From the NCBI GenBank assembly GCA_018241685.1, contig JAFEDJ010000067.1, forward strand, positions 186,001 through 250,000: 64,000 bases of DNA. The letters are read 5' to 3'. The notes below the pieces were generated by a model, which had not been told where the DNA came from, did not search any database, and was given only the letters and a program-made list of their open reading frames with translations. Positions within the stretch are counted from its first letter, which is position 1. Every line of letters begins with the position of its first letter. Source of the DNA: Pseudomonadota bacterium. GTDB taxonomy: Bacteria > Pseudomonadota > Gammaproteobacteria > Burkholderiales > Rhodocyclaceae. Below, piece after piece: positions 1 through 7,829 of this stretch. The position numbers and the translations under genes were made by a program.

Positions 1-482
1 CCAATCCCGGCAATTACCTGTTTCACCCCGATGGTAGCGTGACCGTCATCGATTTCGGCTGCGTGCGCGAGATTTCGCCCGTGTTCGCCGAAGCCCTACC
101 GCAACTGCTGCAGGCCTATGCCGCCGACGATCCCACTGCGCTGTTCGCCACCTATCGCCGGTTGGGTATGGAACACCGCGGCGATCATGATCAGGTCTAT
201 CGCGACATCCTGCGCCCCTTCGGCTCCTGGCTGCTCGAACCGATGCAGGCCGAGAGCTACGACTTTGCCACCCATGCCGACTACACCTGGCGCGGCCAAC
301 AGCTCATGCACAAAATGAGCGGCCTCAAGGGCCTGGACCGGTTGGCCGACGAATTCATCTATGTCGACCGCACCTATTACGGGTTATGCAAGCTGTTTGA
401 GCGCCTCGGCGCGCGCGTGCGCATACGCCATCACTGGTTTGCCGGGGAGAGCGGGGCACTTGCCGCGTCCGCGGTTGTTTGA
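1..482 (+). CDS. UbiB/AarF (ABC1) family atypical kinase, C-terminal part
   Basis: The reading frame is open from base 3, so the gene begins before the window. The visible 159 residues start with NPGNYLFHPDG followed by VIDFGC. This matches the catalytic-loop and metal-binding segment (HxDPHPGN ... DFG) of the ABC1/AarF/UbiB protein-kinase-like family, whose members support ubiquinone synthesis or act as putative lipid-linked kinases. The rest is helical and contains no second domain. The stop is TGA at 480-482. Family assignment is firm; whether this is the ubiquinone UbiB or a paralogue cannot be told from the tail, and no ubi genes follow. Confidence 0.8.
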   Translation, partial: NPGNYLFHPDGSVTVIDFGCVREISPVFAEALPQLLQAYAADDPTALFATYRRLGMEHRGDHDQVYRDILRPFGSWLLEPMQAESYDFATHADYTWRGQQLMHKMSGLKGLDRLADEFIYVDRTYYGLCKLFERLGARVRIRHHWFAGESGALAASAVV

Positions 483-552
483 TTATGAGCCGCCGGCACC
501 GTGCCGACTTGCATCGAGTGGCGTCTGCAGGCTTTTTAGCGAGGTTTTTCCC

Positions 553-975
553 ATGTACAACATCTGGCTGATCGGCGGCGCCGTTCTCAGTGGTATTGCC
601 GCGCTGCTGCATGTCCTCATCGTCTGGGGCGGGGCCCCCTGGTATCGTTTTTTCGGGGCCGGCGAGGGCATGGCTAGCGCGGCAGCGGCCGGCCAGCTTT
701 ATCCGGCTGTCGTCACGCTCTGCATCGCTCTGGTGCTAAGTGCCTGGGCTGCCTATGCTCTGGCCGGAGCTGGTGTTCTAACAGCACTGCCCAGGCAGAA
801 AGCGGTGCTGGTGGCGATTACCGCCATCTATCTGATGCGCGGCCTCGCCATCTTGCCCTTGCTCGTTTTTGCCAGCCAGCAGGCGACGCCATTTCTGGTG
901 TGGAGTTCGCTTATCTGCCTTGGCTACGGCATCGTGCATCTAGTCGGCGTCGCCCAGGCGTGGACGCGGTTGTGA
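553..975 (+). CDS. small four-helix integral membrane protein
   Basis: The protein has 140 residues. I chose the ATG at 553 (MYNIWLIGG), not the longer upstream frame, because the upstream part overlaps the preceding gene and has no coding character, while the hydrophobic protein begins exactly here. Four membrane helices are visible, near residues 5-25, 45-67, 75-95 and 110-130. There is no catalytic motif. It lies 70 bases after the AarF-family gene, on the same strand. It resembles uncharacterised small proteobacterial inner-membrane proteins; no function can be assigned. Confidence 0.7.
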   Translation: MYNIWLIGGAVLSGIAALLHVLIVWGGAPWYRFFGAGEGMASAAAAGQLYPAVVTLCIALVLSAWAAYALAGAGVLTALPRQKAVLVAITAIYLMRGLAILPLLVFASQQATPFLVWSSLICLGYGIVHLVGVAQAWTRL

Positions 976-1049
976 ATCGGCCAGCCATCCGTCGCGTGCT
1001 TTGGGTAATTGGCGGGGCCTTGTGCCCTGCATCCTTGGCGGTGGGTTGA

Positions 1050-1766
1050 ATGCGCATCCCAGATGTCCTTGAGACCTTGCGGGGGCAGGGCGCTTTTCGT
1101 TCAGAAGAGGCCGCTTGTGTTGCCATCCACGATTTCGTGCGCGATGAAATCGCTTTCGGTTTTACCGCCGGCTTTGAAAGCGTCACGCCAGAGCATACCT
1201 TGGCGCTTCAGCGCGGCCACTGCAATGCCCAAGGCGACCTGTTCTGTGCCTTGCTGCAGGCCGCTGGCATTCCGGCCAGGCTGCGCTTCGTGGCGCTCGA
1301 CAAGCGTGTGCTGTTCGGCGCCGTACCGTTGCCGGTCTACTACTGCCTACCGGTGAGACTGTTTCACGCCGTCAGCCAAGTGCGGGTGGCCGGGCGTTGG
1401 TGGCATACCGATAGCTATCTCTTTCAGCCGGCAATGCTACATCTTCAGAAACAGCGTCTGGCCGAATCGGGGCTAGCCGTCGGTTTCGGCCTGACAGCCG
1501 CCGCCAGCGGCGACTGGGATGCCCGACAGGACAGTTTTTCCCAGGCAAATGCCGGCGACCTTGACGAGAGCAACCCGGTCTTTGCCACACAGGCCGAAGC
1601 ATTGGCCGCCCGGGCCGGCAACAACCGCCTGTTCGGCATTCATTTCAATCGCTGGCTTTCGCTGGTGCCGCTGGGTTTGCATCGTTTTGCCGAGGGCTAT
1701 CTCAACAGCCGACTGCCTTTGCCGGAGCCCTCCGGAATAGGTGATGGTGCCGTCCTACGGCGATGA
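1050..1766 (+). CDS. transglutaminase-like cysteine protease-fold protein
   Basis: The protein has 238 residues. The central segment GHCNAQGDLFCALLQAAGIP carries the Cys of the transglutaminase-like catalytic triad and the typical helix that follows it. The His is probably in LFHAVSQV (about residue 106) and the Asp in WWHTDSYLF (about residue 120), giving the usual C-H-D order. Proteins of this superfamily are hydrolases or isopeptidases acting on peptides, and most bacterial ones are uncharacterised. There is no signal peptide, so it is probably cytoplasmic. It starts 74 bases after the membrane protein gene. A second, unrelated-looking transglutaminase-fold gene lies at 36408-36983. Confidence 0.72.
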   Translation: MRIPDVLETLRGQGAFRSEEAACVAIHDFVRDEIAFGFTAGFESVTPEHTLALQRGHCNAQGDLFCALLQAAGIPARLRFVALDKRVLFGAVPLPVYYCLPVRLFHAVSQVRVAGRWWHTDSYLFQPAMLHLQKQRLAESGLAVGFGLTAAASGDWDARQDSFSQANAGDLDESNPVFATQAEALAARAGNNRLFGIHFNRWLSLVPLGLHRFAEGYLNSRLPLPEPSGIGDGAVLRR

Positions 1767-1829
1767 CAAAAACTGCCATTGCTCATTATGAGAGGCTAGA
1801 CGACAAGTAAGAGGCAGATTGCTGCCTGA

Positions 1830-1966
1830 TCCTAGCTTGATGCCCAAGGACGGCTTCGGCCGACTTGCCGTCTTCTACGAATCGTGGGGATACCGGCCGG
1901 TGAGCACCACTTTCTCACTCACTACGATCCACAGGAGATGCTTCCGGGATGGTTGAGGGAACATCC
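1830..1966 (+). pseudogene. decayed 3' remnant of an unidentified gene
   Basis: One frame reads FYESWGYRPV and the next frame continues EHHFLTHYDPQEMLPGW, so two coding-looking stretches lie in different frames within about 100 bases. This is what a frameshifted 3' end would give. FYES-x-GY also occurs in the GNAT remnant at 9602-9946, so the source may be an acetyltransferase, but that is a guess. No start codon or ribosome binding site is associated with it. Confidence 0.3.
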
Positions 1967-2030
1967 CGTACGTTGGCCGATGGCGGCGGCGCGTATGGTG
2001 TATGCGCCGCCGTCTCCTGCAGGCTGTCAG

Positions 2031-2324
2031 TCAATCGCCCTGCGTTTGGCACACCGGCATGTTCGCCTGCCGGTGCATCCGGATGGCATTGGTCAGCTCC
2101 CGCGCTTCGTCAGCAATCATCGCGCAGGCCCACAGGTAGTGTTCCTGCTGGTCGGCGTTCATGCGTCGGAAGGTGTCGCCGGCATTGCCGTGGGTCATGG
2201 CGAGTAGAGCTTGTAGCTGTGCCTGGCGGGCGGTGAGCTGATCGGTGAGGGCCAGGGTGTCCACGTTGTCGGCGAATTGATAGACGGGGCTGGCTGGAGC
2301 GGGGAATGCCAGGGGTGCGTTCAT
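2031..2324 (-). CDS. conserved hypothetical protein, 97 aa
   Basis: I chose the ATG at 2324 because AGGAG lies 8 bases before it on the minus strand (CAGGAGTAACAACC-ATG), although the frame is open further upstream. The product is soluble, with a Pro/Ala-rich first 20 residues and then a predicted helical body containing QEHYLWACAMIADEARELT. It resembles short accessory proteins common in Pseudomonas and Rhodocyclales, possibly of the DUF3077 type, but I am not certain of the family. It is transcribed opposite to all its neighbours and has a long structured leader (see 2325-2470). Confidence 0.6.
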   Translation of the reverse strand: MNAPLAFPAPASPVYQFADNVDTLALTDQLTARQAQLQALLAMTHGNAGDTFRRMNADQQEHYLWACAMIADEARELTNAIRMHRQANMPVCQTQGD

Positions 2325-2470
2325 GGTTGTTACTCCTGTAGTGCGGTTTCTTACTCCGCGCTCCCGCTTCCAAACGGGGGGCGGAACCGTGCAGAGTTGG
2401 AAGACCGGCCTACAGGAAACCGGCAGCCCGAAGGCTCCCCACACGGCTCCGCCATTGAACAGGCGTGACC
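2325..2470 (-). promoter_or_regulatory. structured 5' leader of the 97-aa gene
   Basis: Read on the minus strand, the 140 bases before the start contain GAGCC-TTCG-GGCT, a stem with a UUCG-type loop. A second potential stem follows, CCGG-(11)-CCGG. The pattern GTGGGGAGCC...GGGCTGCCGGTTTCC resembles leaders I associate with short accessory genes in Pseudomonas. A cis-acting RNA role is inference. Confidence 0.3.
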
Positions 2471-2981
2471 ATGCTGCCGACGTGAAGATACCGCTTGCGC
2501 GGCCATCGGCCTGTAGGTGTCGGGCTTCCAAACCCGGTCGCTGTTGTTGCAGCGACGCGTGGAGTATCGGGCTGGCATGTGTGGAGCGTCAAGGTGGGGG
2601 GGAGGGACAGAATCCGACTGGGACGTACGTAGATGGATGGTGTGTGCGTCGTGTAAGCACTCATACTCAATGGACATATAGTTTGTCGGTGCGTATGCTG
2701 TAATGGTTGTTCCGAGTACGCGCACGCAGTCGAGCTGATATGCGCACCGATTTGAGCGGTGGTTGTTCGACAGGCTCGCAGGGGCCGACCTCTTCAACGA
2801 TTTCCGCAGTGGCTTCGGCTATTTATTCACGTCGCCCAGTCCTATTGCCCCTCGTCCCTCGTATTTGCTGCTTTCGCACCGGTACACATCCTCATCAGCC
2901 AGCACCTCAGGTCGCAAGATTAAGCACCTCGCAACTGACAGCCTCAAGCCGCAAGGCGGCAAAGACAGAAATGGAGAAAAG
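2471..2981. other. intergenic stretch with no supported gene
   Basis: No frame here shows coding character or a ribosome binding site. Bases 2608-2655 are a diverged copy (roughly 70% by eye) of 9944-9992. Nothing else is recognised apart from the ribosome binding site GGAGAAAAG just before the VOC gene. Confidence 0.4.
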
Positions 2982-3374
2982 ATGTTCAGTCACATCATGG
3001 TCGGTACCAATGACATTGAACGCTCACGTTGCTTCTACAACGCGGTTCTCGGTGTCCTTGGCGTCGATGAGCCCATCCGGAGTGAGAACAAGACTGGCCA
3101 GACCCGTTTGTTTTATCGCCACGATGGTGGGACGTTTTGCATCAGTCAGCCAATCAACGGTGAGCCGGCTACGCATGCCAATGGCGGAACGATTGGCTTC
3201 AAGTGCAATTCACCGGAGCAGGTCCGGTTGTTTCACGACGTGGCGGTTGCGAACGGAGGCGCCTCCATTGAAGAGCCGCCAGGTCTTCGTGAAAACAAGG
3301 CGGGGTCCGTGTATGTGGCTTACGTGCGTGATCCGGACGGAAGCAAGCTCTGCGCGCTGTTCCGGCCGATGTAG
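2982..3374 (+). CDS. VOC (glyoxalase/bleomycin-resistance fold) family protein
   Basis: The protein has 130 residues. The ATG at 2982 follows GGAGAAAAG; the longer frame upstream is ignored. It opens with MFSHIMVGTNDIERSRCFY and ends with YVRDPDGSKLCALF, the paired N- and C-terminal beta-alpha-beta modules of vicinal-oxygen-chelate proteins. The DPDG-x-K signature is typical of glyoxalase-like members of unknown substrate. The first metal ligand may be His4 and the last may sit near DGSKLCAL, but no reaction can be assigned. It stands at the left edge of the cassette-like region. Confidence 0.75.
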   Translation: MFSHIMVGTNDIERSRCFYNAVLGVLGVDEPIRSENKTGQTRLFYRHDGGTFCISQPINGEPATHANGGTIGFKCNSPEQVRLFHDVAVANGGASIEEPPGLRENKAGSVYVAYVRDPDGSKLCALFRPM

Positions 3375-3479
3375 CCGCCATATGTATCGCCAACCCATTG
3401 CGGCAGCACACGCAACCAAACCTCTCCATCGAGGGGACCTGTCTTCGGCAGTCCTCTTGCGTCTAACGTGGCCCCCATG

Positions 3480-3869
3480 CTGAACATGCGCACTTTCATA
3501 TTGCCATTCACGTTCTCTGCGCTGCTTATGGTTGTTGCTCCCGCCGGAGCCACCTCCGCAGACTGGCCCAGCCAGATAGTGAAGCTCGAAGATCTGCAGC
3601 CTCTGACAAGATTCAGGTTTGTCGCACCGGGAATCGTTGTGAGAGGCCGCATCACAGGGCCCGCAATCCTGAAGGCCCATATTGCGTCCGACGGCTCGGT
3701 TGTGCGAACTATGCTTCTTTCCTCTTGCGGCAACTCGAACCTCGATGAAGCTGCGCTGCATGGCATGCGGGAAATGCGTTTCGCACCGTACACCCTGGAT
3801 GATGAGCCGACCGAGGTGTCGATGGTCGTCCCTGTTCATATCCCCAAGAACTGGGGCAGAAGGGATTGA
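3480..3869 (+). CDS. exported TonB C-terminal-domain-like protein
   Basis: The protein has 129 residues from the ATG at 3480; the ATG at 3486 is equally possible and no clear Shine-Dalgarno decides. Residues 1-25 form a signal peptide (hydrophobic core ILPFTFSALLMVVAPAGA). The mature part contains GPAILKAHIASDGSVVRTML, then LDEAALHGMREMRFAPY and VSMVVPVHI. This is the pattern of the TonB C-terminal fold (V-x-I-x-xDG-V ... LD-xAA ... A-x-W-x-F-x-P). There is no transmembrane anchor apart from the signal sequence and no Pro-rich linker, so it is not a classic energy transducer. It is probably a free periplasmic domain. Confidence 0.6.
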   Translation: MNMRTFILPFTFSALLMVVAPAGATSADWPSQIVKLEDLQPLTRFRFVAPGIVVRGRITGPAILKAHIASDGSVVRTMLLSSCGNSNLDEAALHGMREMRFAPYTLDDEPTEVSMVVPVHIPKNWGRRD

Positions 3870-3912
3870 TGCTTTTTTTCCAGGGCGCGTTGTGCAAGCA
3901 GCATTCAACCCG

Positions 3913-4025
3913 TCATGTTGTTTTGGGGCGCGGGTAGTTGCTGTTTTAAACAGTGACTTGCAGAGCGCGTTATCCGGCATTCCGTTGCTACGGCGCAGAA
4001 CTGTCGCCCCATAACAAAGTCAGGC
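3913..4025 (+). repeat. solo partial copy of the recombinase-element terminal repeat
   Basis: The 3' part, from TTATCCGGCATTCCG through CAGAACTGTCGCCCC to AACAAAGTCAGGC, matches the right terminal repeat at 8393-8629 over about its last 110 bases. It has the same orientation and about 80% identity by eye. It ends GTCAGGC, 15 bases before the DUF2834 start codon, just as the other copies end a few bases before a gene. Confidence 0.7.
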
Positions 4026-4040
4026 CCGGCAGGAGGCAAT

Positions 4041-4397
4041 ATGCAGCTTATTTACATTCTTCTTTGTATTGCCGGTACAGCTTTGCCTTTATCTCAGTTT
4101 GTTCCGTGGCTTTCTGGGCATGGCCTCGATGTGCCGCTTCTGTTGCAGCAGGCTATCTCAAGTTATATCGCCGCATTCGCGTGGGCTGATGTCTTCATTT
4201 CGGGCGTCGCGGTCATCGTATTCGTTCTTGCAGAGGGGCGCAGGCTCGCAATGCCTTGGCTGTGGCTCCCGTTGTCTTGTCTTGTCGTTGGCCCTTCATT
4301 GGCTTTGCCGCTTTTCCTTTTTCTGCGGGAGCGTCATCTTGCCGCAGTAGAACATGGCAATTCGTTCAAACCGAAGCCGCTTCGCGCCTCGGTTTAA
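4041..4397 (+). CDS. DUF2834 family membrane protein
   Basis: The protein has 118 residues and starts at ATG 4041 behind CAGGAGGCAAT, a strong ribosome binding site. Three membrane helices are visible. The segments LSQFVPWLSGHGLD, FAWADVFISGVAVIVFV and ALPLFLFLRER fit the DUF2834 family, whose function is unknown. Its last 15 codons lie inside the attC-like site at 4347-4412. With the core-like GTCAGGC at 4019 and GTTAGAA at 4405 it makes a cassette of about 386 bp. Being a cassette gene, it is probably transcribed from outside or from a cassette promoter. Confidence 0.72.
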   Translation: MQLIYILLCIAGTALPLSQFVPWLSGHGLDVPLLLQQAISSYIAAFAWADVFISGVAVIVFVLAEGRRLAMPWLWLPLSCLVVGPSLALPLFLFLRERHLAAVEHGNSFKPKPLRASV

Positions 4398-4412
4398 ATC
4401 CGGCGTTAGAAC
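4347..4412 (+). other. attC-like recombination site (integron cassette)
   Basis: The order is R''-like GTAGAAC, L''-like AATTCGTTC, stem AAACCGA-(loop with CCGCTTCGCG)-TCGGTTT, L'-like AAATCCGG and R' GTTAGAA. This is the folded architecture of class-1-type attC sites. It overlaps the 3' end of the DUF2834 gene. Confidence 0.75.
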
Positions 4413-4420
4413 GCGTAGCC

Positions 4421-4723
4421 GTGGCCCGGATCAAAAGTCTCGCCTTCGTCATTCTCGGTGGTGCCGCATTGGTTGGCGTCCAGGTTGTCGTGGCGAGAGT
4501 TCTGCCGCTGCTTGGGGCGGTGTTCTTTCTCATCACCATCGCGTTTCTTGAGGTAGTCGAAGCGCATGGCATTCCTACGCTTCAAGGTTCCCCTGACGGC
4601 TGGCCCATTCCAACCCAGTTGGGTTGGTTCTATGCGGCTGCTATATGGTGGTCTGCTTGGTTGGCTATGTTAGCGCTTGTCGTCTGGCGTCGTTCTCGTC
4701 GGTTGTCGCACAGGCTTTCCTAG
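4421..4723 (+). CDS. small membrane protein, cassette-borne
   Basis: The protein has 100 residues. The GTG at 4421 is chosen because it is the first start after the attC core at 4405-4411; the upstream part of the frame crosses the attC and the DUF2834 gene. Three hydrophobic helices are visible (about 6-25, 29-45 and 68-88), ending in a basic tail VWRRSRRLSHR. No family is recognised. No clear ribosome binding site is seen, which is common for cassette genes that start close to the core site. Confidence 0.5.
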   Translation: MARIKSLAFVILGGAALVGVQVVVARVLPLLGAVFFLITIAFLEVVEAHGIPTLQGSPDGWPIPTQLGWFYAAAIWWSAWLAMLALVVWRRSRRLSHRLS

Positions 4724-4823
4724 TCCTATGGCACCTCACCAGATTTACCGTTTGTGCGTTGTTCGTTGTCAAAGATTGCTCTCAAATGCGCTCCACCCTT
4801 TCAATAGCAGAGTAGGAGGCTAA

Positions 4824-5702
4824 TTGATAAGAAATATCAAGGCGTTGGCCATTGCGGTTTTGGTCGCCACGTCGCTGGCCGTGACGATGTACTACGTACG
4901 GCACCACGCACAGGTACCGGCCGGAGAACCGATCGTAGCCTTACCGCAAGCACTTACTCCCGAGGAGAGCAACACCCTTGAGCGAGAAGTAGCAGTGGGA
5001 AATCCCGATGCACAGTTGCGCCTAGCTCATAGACTCGAATTCTTTAACGGTAGTCAGATTCGGGCCTTCAGCCTGATGAGCGCAGCTGCGAAACAAGGAC
5101 ACCCGGGCGCCGAGTTGGAACTAGGAAGAAGGCTAATAGGGGATATTCCGATGTGGGAGCGCGATCCCAAGGAAATTCATCGATGGGCATCCTCCTCGAC
5201 AGAGAGAGGCGTTTGGCAAGTAAAACCCGGAATAGAAGGGCTTTGGTTGGTCGAAAGGCCTGAAGAGGGTGTGTATTGGCTGGAGTTGGCCGCCAAACAC
5301 GGTCAAGTCGAAGCATGGAACGATTTGGAGCGTATATACAAAGGCGGAAAGGGCATTGCGCGGAATTCGGAGCAGTCCGCATATTGGACTCATAAGCTGG
5401 CAGAAGCGGGAGATCAGTTCGGTATTGTCGACTACGCCAAGCTACTGGAAAAGGGGGAGGGTGTCAGACGTGACTCCATTCAAGCCTTGGGTTGGCTGTA
5501 CTTGGTGATCGCGGCAGTTCCTCCCGAAGTCGGGAGTGGAGAATTCGCCCGTCAGATAGCGAAGCGCATAGAGGCAACGCTGACCGCCGACGAAATTGCC
5601 GCTGCGAGAGAGAAGACCAAGGAAATTGCCACCAAGACCCGCGTCTGTATTGGTGGGTTGCAGAATTGTCGTATGGCCAGTCCAGATATTGTTCGGCATT
5701 AA
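4824..5702 (+). CDS. Sel1-like repeat protein with N-terminal membrane anchor
   Basis: The protein has 292 residues. The start is TTG at 4824, fixed by the near-perfect AGGAGG five bases before it. Residues 5-25 form one transmembrane or signal-anchor helix. The rest holds degenerate Sel1/TPR-like repeats: GNPDAQLRLAHRLEF, AAAKQGHPGAELELGR, AAKHGQVEAWNDLERIYKGG and AGDQFGIVDYAKLLEKGEGV. Such proteins are helical scaffolds for protein-protein contacts, probably periplasmic here. Codon use is less GC-rich than in the chromosomal genes to the right, in line with acquisition. A second Sel1-type protein is at 19170-20006. Confidence 0.7.
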   Translation: MIRNIKALAIAVLVATSLAVTMYYVRHHAQVPAGEPIVALPQALTPEESNTLEREVAVGNPDAQLRLAHRLEFFNGSQIRAFSLMSAAAKQGHPGAELELGRRLIGDIPMWERDPKEIHRWASSSTERGVWQVKPGIEGLWLVERPEEGVYWLELAAKHGQVEAWNDLERIYKGGKGIARNSEQSAYWTHKLAEAGDQFGIVDYAKLLEKGEGVRRDSIQALGWLYLVIAAVPPEVGSGEFARQIAKRIEATLTADEIAAAREKTKEIATKTRVCIGGLQNCRMASPDIVRH

Positions 5703-5790
5703 AATTATTCTGGAGCAGGAGATCGGACATTGTGGAACATCAACTGGTTTTGCATAGCGCCTCATTCCCTCTAAAACAAAGTTGAGTGGC

Positions 5791-6249
5791 ATGAAAGACG
5801 CACACCAATTTCAGGTGTTCGCGGACTATCAGCAGTTCTATCTGATGGACGCGGGCGTAGAGCCGATGATTCCGGAAGAGGTGACAGAGCAAGACATGTT
5901 GAGGCGTCTGCGAACGGCGCCGCACATTGTCGTCGTTCATGCGGAGTCCGCTACGCATGTACTCGTAGAGGTTGCGTTCGTTTCCGAGCCAACCGAGGCA
6001 AAAGGTGCATGGGAGCACCAAACTGAGTTCAGTATTTCGTTCCCATCCGGAAATGCGGTTCTCTGTGGTTGCACGGATTTCGTTCCCCAGTGCCCATGCA
6101 TGAGCGTGGCGCCTGGAAACTACAGGGGACGCGCCTATTTTGCTGGCCGATCTGGAGGTGAAGAGCGTTACTGCCTTGTGCTTTGGCCTGCTGCCGTCAA
6201 ACAATTCATTTCACCGGACCCGTCGCGGCAAGCTGTGCAAGTCGGGTGA
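5791..6249 (+). CDS. hypothetical cassette protein, 152 aa
   Basis: The ATG at 5791 lies three bases after a core-like GTTGAGT (5781-5787) that is preceded by AAAACAAA, as at the ends of the terminal repeats at 3913 and 8393. The protein is soluble and mainly beta-rich, with a Cys-rich segment AVLCGCTDFVPQCPCM. The last 18 codons are the attC-like site at 6196-6264, so gene plus site form a cassette of about 477 bp. No domain is recognised. The gene overlaps the next start by four bases (GTGA). Confidence 0.65.
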   Translation: MKDAHQFQVFADYQQFYLMDAGVEPMIPEEVTEQDMLRRLRTAPHIVVVHAESATHVLVEVAFVSEPTEAKGAWEHQTEFSISFPSGNAVLCGCTDFVPQCPCMSVAPGNYRGRAYFAGRSGGEERYCLVLWPAAVKQFISPDPSRQAVQVG

Positions 6250-6264
6250 ATTCAAACGTTATTC
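6196..6264 (+). other. attC-like recombination site
   Basis: The order is GTCAAAC, AATTCATTT, stem CACC-GGAC-(5)-GCGGC-AA-GCTGT-(4)-GTC-GGGTG, AATTCAAAC and GTTATTC. The arms pair in the same layout as the site at 9069-9135, with two unpaired A residues at the tip. The R' box departs from GTTRRRY. Confidence 0.7.
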
Positions 6265-6587
6265 GTCCTGAGATCATTTGCCTTGCGCTACTCGGACCGT
6301 TGCCCTCGGAGTCTGAGGCAGCGGTGGAGCATCTAAAGCAGGTGGAGGCTCTTCTACTGTCTATGGCCAAGCCAGTATCTGACGACGAAGCACGTGCGCT
6401 AATGCGTCTCTTCGGGCCGGATGGTTGTTTCGGCCTGGCTTGGTCAATGCTGAATCTAATCAAAAGTGCGCGGGGTTGGCCGCTGACAGATTGTTTGACC
6501 AGCCTGAGTAATCAGTGGGTCGTGATGCTTCCGGTGCGCTGCCCCCGGAGGAGTGTCAATGGATTTGTGTGGAACGGGATGGGCTAA
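6246..6587 (+). CDS. hypothetical protein, possibly frameshifted near its end
   Basis: The protein has 113 residues from GTG 6246, overlapping the previous stop. The body (PEIICLALLGPLPSES ... VSDDEARALMRLFGPDGCFG) reads as a compact helical protein. After residue about 95 the frame turns into CPRRSVNGFVWNG, while the neighbouring frame reads LPPEECQWICVERDG and then continues. A single-base shift near 6525-6545 is therefore likely, and the original C-terminus was probably in the other frame. It converges with and overlaps the lepB stop by four bases. No family is recognised. Confidence 0.5.
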   Translation: MNSNVIRPEIICLALLGPLPSESEAAVEHLKQVEALLLSMAKPVSDDEARALMRLFGPDGCFGLAWSMLNLIKSARGWPLTDCLTSLSNQWVVMLPVRCPRRSVNGFVWNGMG

Positions 6588-7498
6588 CGGAGGATGTAAA
6601 GTACCTTGCCGACGATATGGTCGGCCGGTACGAACCCCCACATTCGACTGTCGAAACTGTTGTCACGGTTGTCGCCCATTGTGAAGTACTGGCCGGCAGG
6701 AACATCGCAACTTAGACCGTCAGCGAAATAGGTGCATTTCTCACGAAATGGGAATGCCAAAGGCGTTGCGACGTATGCGGGGGCTTCTCTCTCAATGAGC
6801 ACCGAGTAGTCAGTACCCATCATCGACTCTATGAACCGGGGAGTCGAAACTTGCGACTTCGGATCAACGTGCTTACCGGCTACATGCGTAGACACTGCGC
6901 TGCCGTTAATGAAGAGCTTTTTCTCGCGATAGACGATCTTATCTCCAGGCAGACCAACAAGCCGTTTTGCGTAGGTTTTTGATCTGTCCTGAGGAAACTC
7001 GAAGACGACGATATCTCCACGATTTAGCGGAGCGGAAATAGAGGCATGCGTTAGATTCAGGCCGTAGCTGCCATAGTTTCCGTATCCCCACTTCTGGATG
7101 ATCAGATGAGACCCAACAGGAATAGTCGGCAGCATGGACCCTGAGGGGAAACGGAACGGCTCGACGAGGAAGGCGCGCACCCCAAACACGATTGAAACAA
7201 ATGCTGCGACTGTGCCTAGCAAACTGTACCAACGGCTGTAGCTTGGACGTAACTGCTCATCAGGATACTTTGCCGCCACGCGATAGGCATGCGTGGCACA
7301 CGTGAGCGCAAGGGCGATCTGACTAGCGAGGACCGCAAGCTCCATGTCATGGAGATAGAAATCTCCAATGACCGCGATTGCAACAGAGGCAAAAAAATAG
7401 ACGCCGGCCCAGGTTATGCGAGCCACGTACATCATTGCGATTGGCTGGGCCACGAAACCCAGCAACGCGGCAATCCATTTCTTTGGCTTATTTGGCAT
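6584..7498 (-). CDS. lepB: signal peptidase I (extra, cassette-located copy)
   Basis: The protein has 304 residues. Type I signal peptidases cleave Sec/Tat signal peptides at the outer face of the inner membrane. The Ser-Lys dyad is intact: Ser in PSGSMLPTI (box B) and Lys in YAKRLVGLPGDK (box D). Box E, GDNRDNSFDSR-x-WG, is near the C-terminus. The N-terminal 110 residues carry about four membrane helices, more than the usual two. It is transcribed against the surrounding genes. Its ATG lies 20 bases after the outer end of the left terminal repeat of the recombinase unit, mirroring the gene at 8636 beside the right repeat. It is unlinked to lepA or rnc, so it is probably not the housekeeping copy. 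Confidence 0.88.
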   Translation of the reverse strand: MPNKPKKWIAALLGFVAQPIAMMYVARITWAGVYFFASVAIAVIGDFYLHDMELAVLASQIALALTCATHAYRVAAKYPDEQLRPSYSRWYSLLGTVAAFVSIVFGVRAFLVEPFRFPSGSMLPTIPVGSHLIIQKWGYGNYGSYGLNLTHASISAPLNRGDIVVFEFPQDRSKTYAKRLVGLPGDKIVYREKKLFINGSAVSTHVAGKHVDPKSQVSTPRFIESMMGTDYSVLIEREAPAYVATPLAFPFREKCTYFADGLSCDVPAGQYFTMGDNRDNSFDSRMWGFVPADHIVGKVLYILR

Positions 7499-7518
7499 GC
7501 GAGGCTCTCGGTAATGAT

Positions 7519-7755
7519 GACGCCGAACTTTGTTTTAGGGCGACAGTTCCGAAGCATGACATTGGAACGACGGTGAACATATTCTGAGAGTTACTGTTTA
7601 GAAAAAGAAGCTACGCAACAGGCAAAATAACAAGACAGAAAAAGCAGCAGCCATCGGCATAGTGGGTTGATCCGATTGTGTTACGTGTAGGCGTATAGCA
7701 TATCATGCTACCCGAATGGCCGCTATCTAGATCGGATGACGACCGGCCGCTCCTG
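7519..7755 (-). repeat. left terminal inverted repeat
   Basis: The reverse complement aligns base for base with 8393-8629. Long shared blocks include GGATCAACCCACTATGCCGA, TGTCTTGTTATTTTGCC and TCTAAACAGTAACT. About 80-85% identity by eye, with no obvious gaps. Confidence 0.85.
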
Positions 7756-7829
7756 GCCGGTAGCACTCTCTCGGCATCGAGACCGTAAGCGGCCACCCGT
7801 TGCGTTTGGATGCTCTGTGAGAAGCCGCT

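Noticed and set aside
3374..3480. Possible attC site between the VOC and TonB-like genes (GTCTAAC at 3458)
   Set aside because: A local hairpin exists (GGAC...GTCC), but no pair of R''/R' boxes in the right order and distance could be found.
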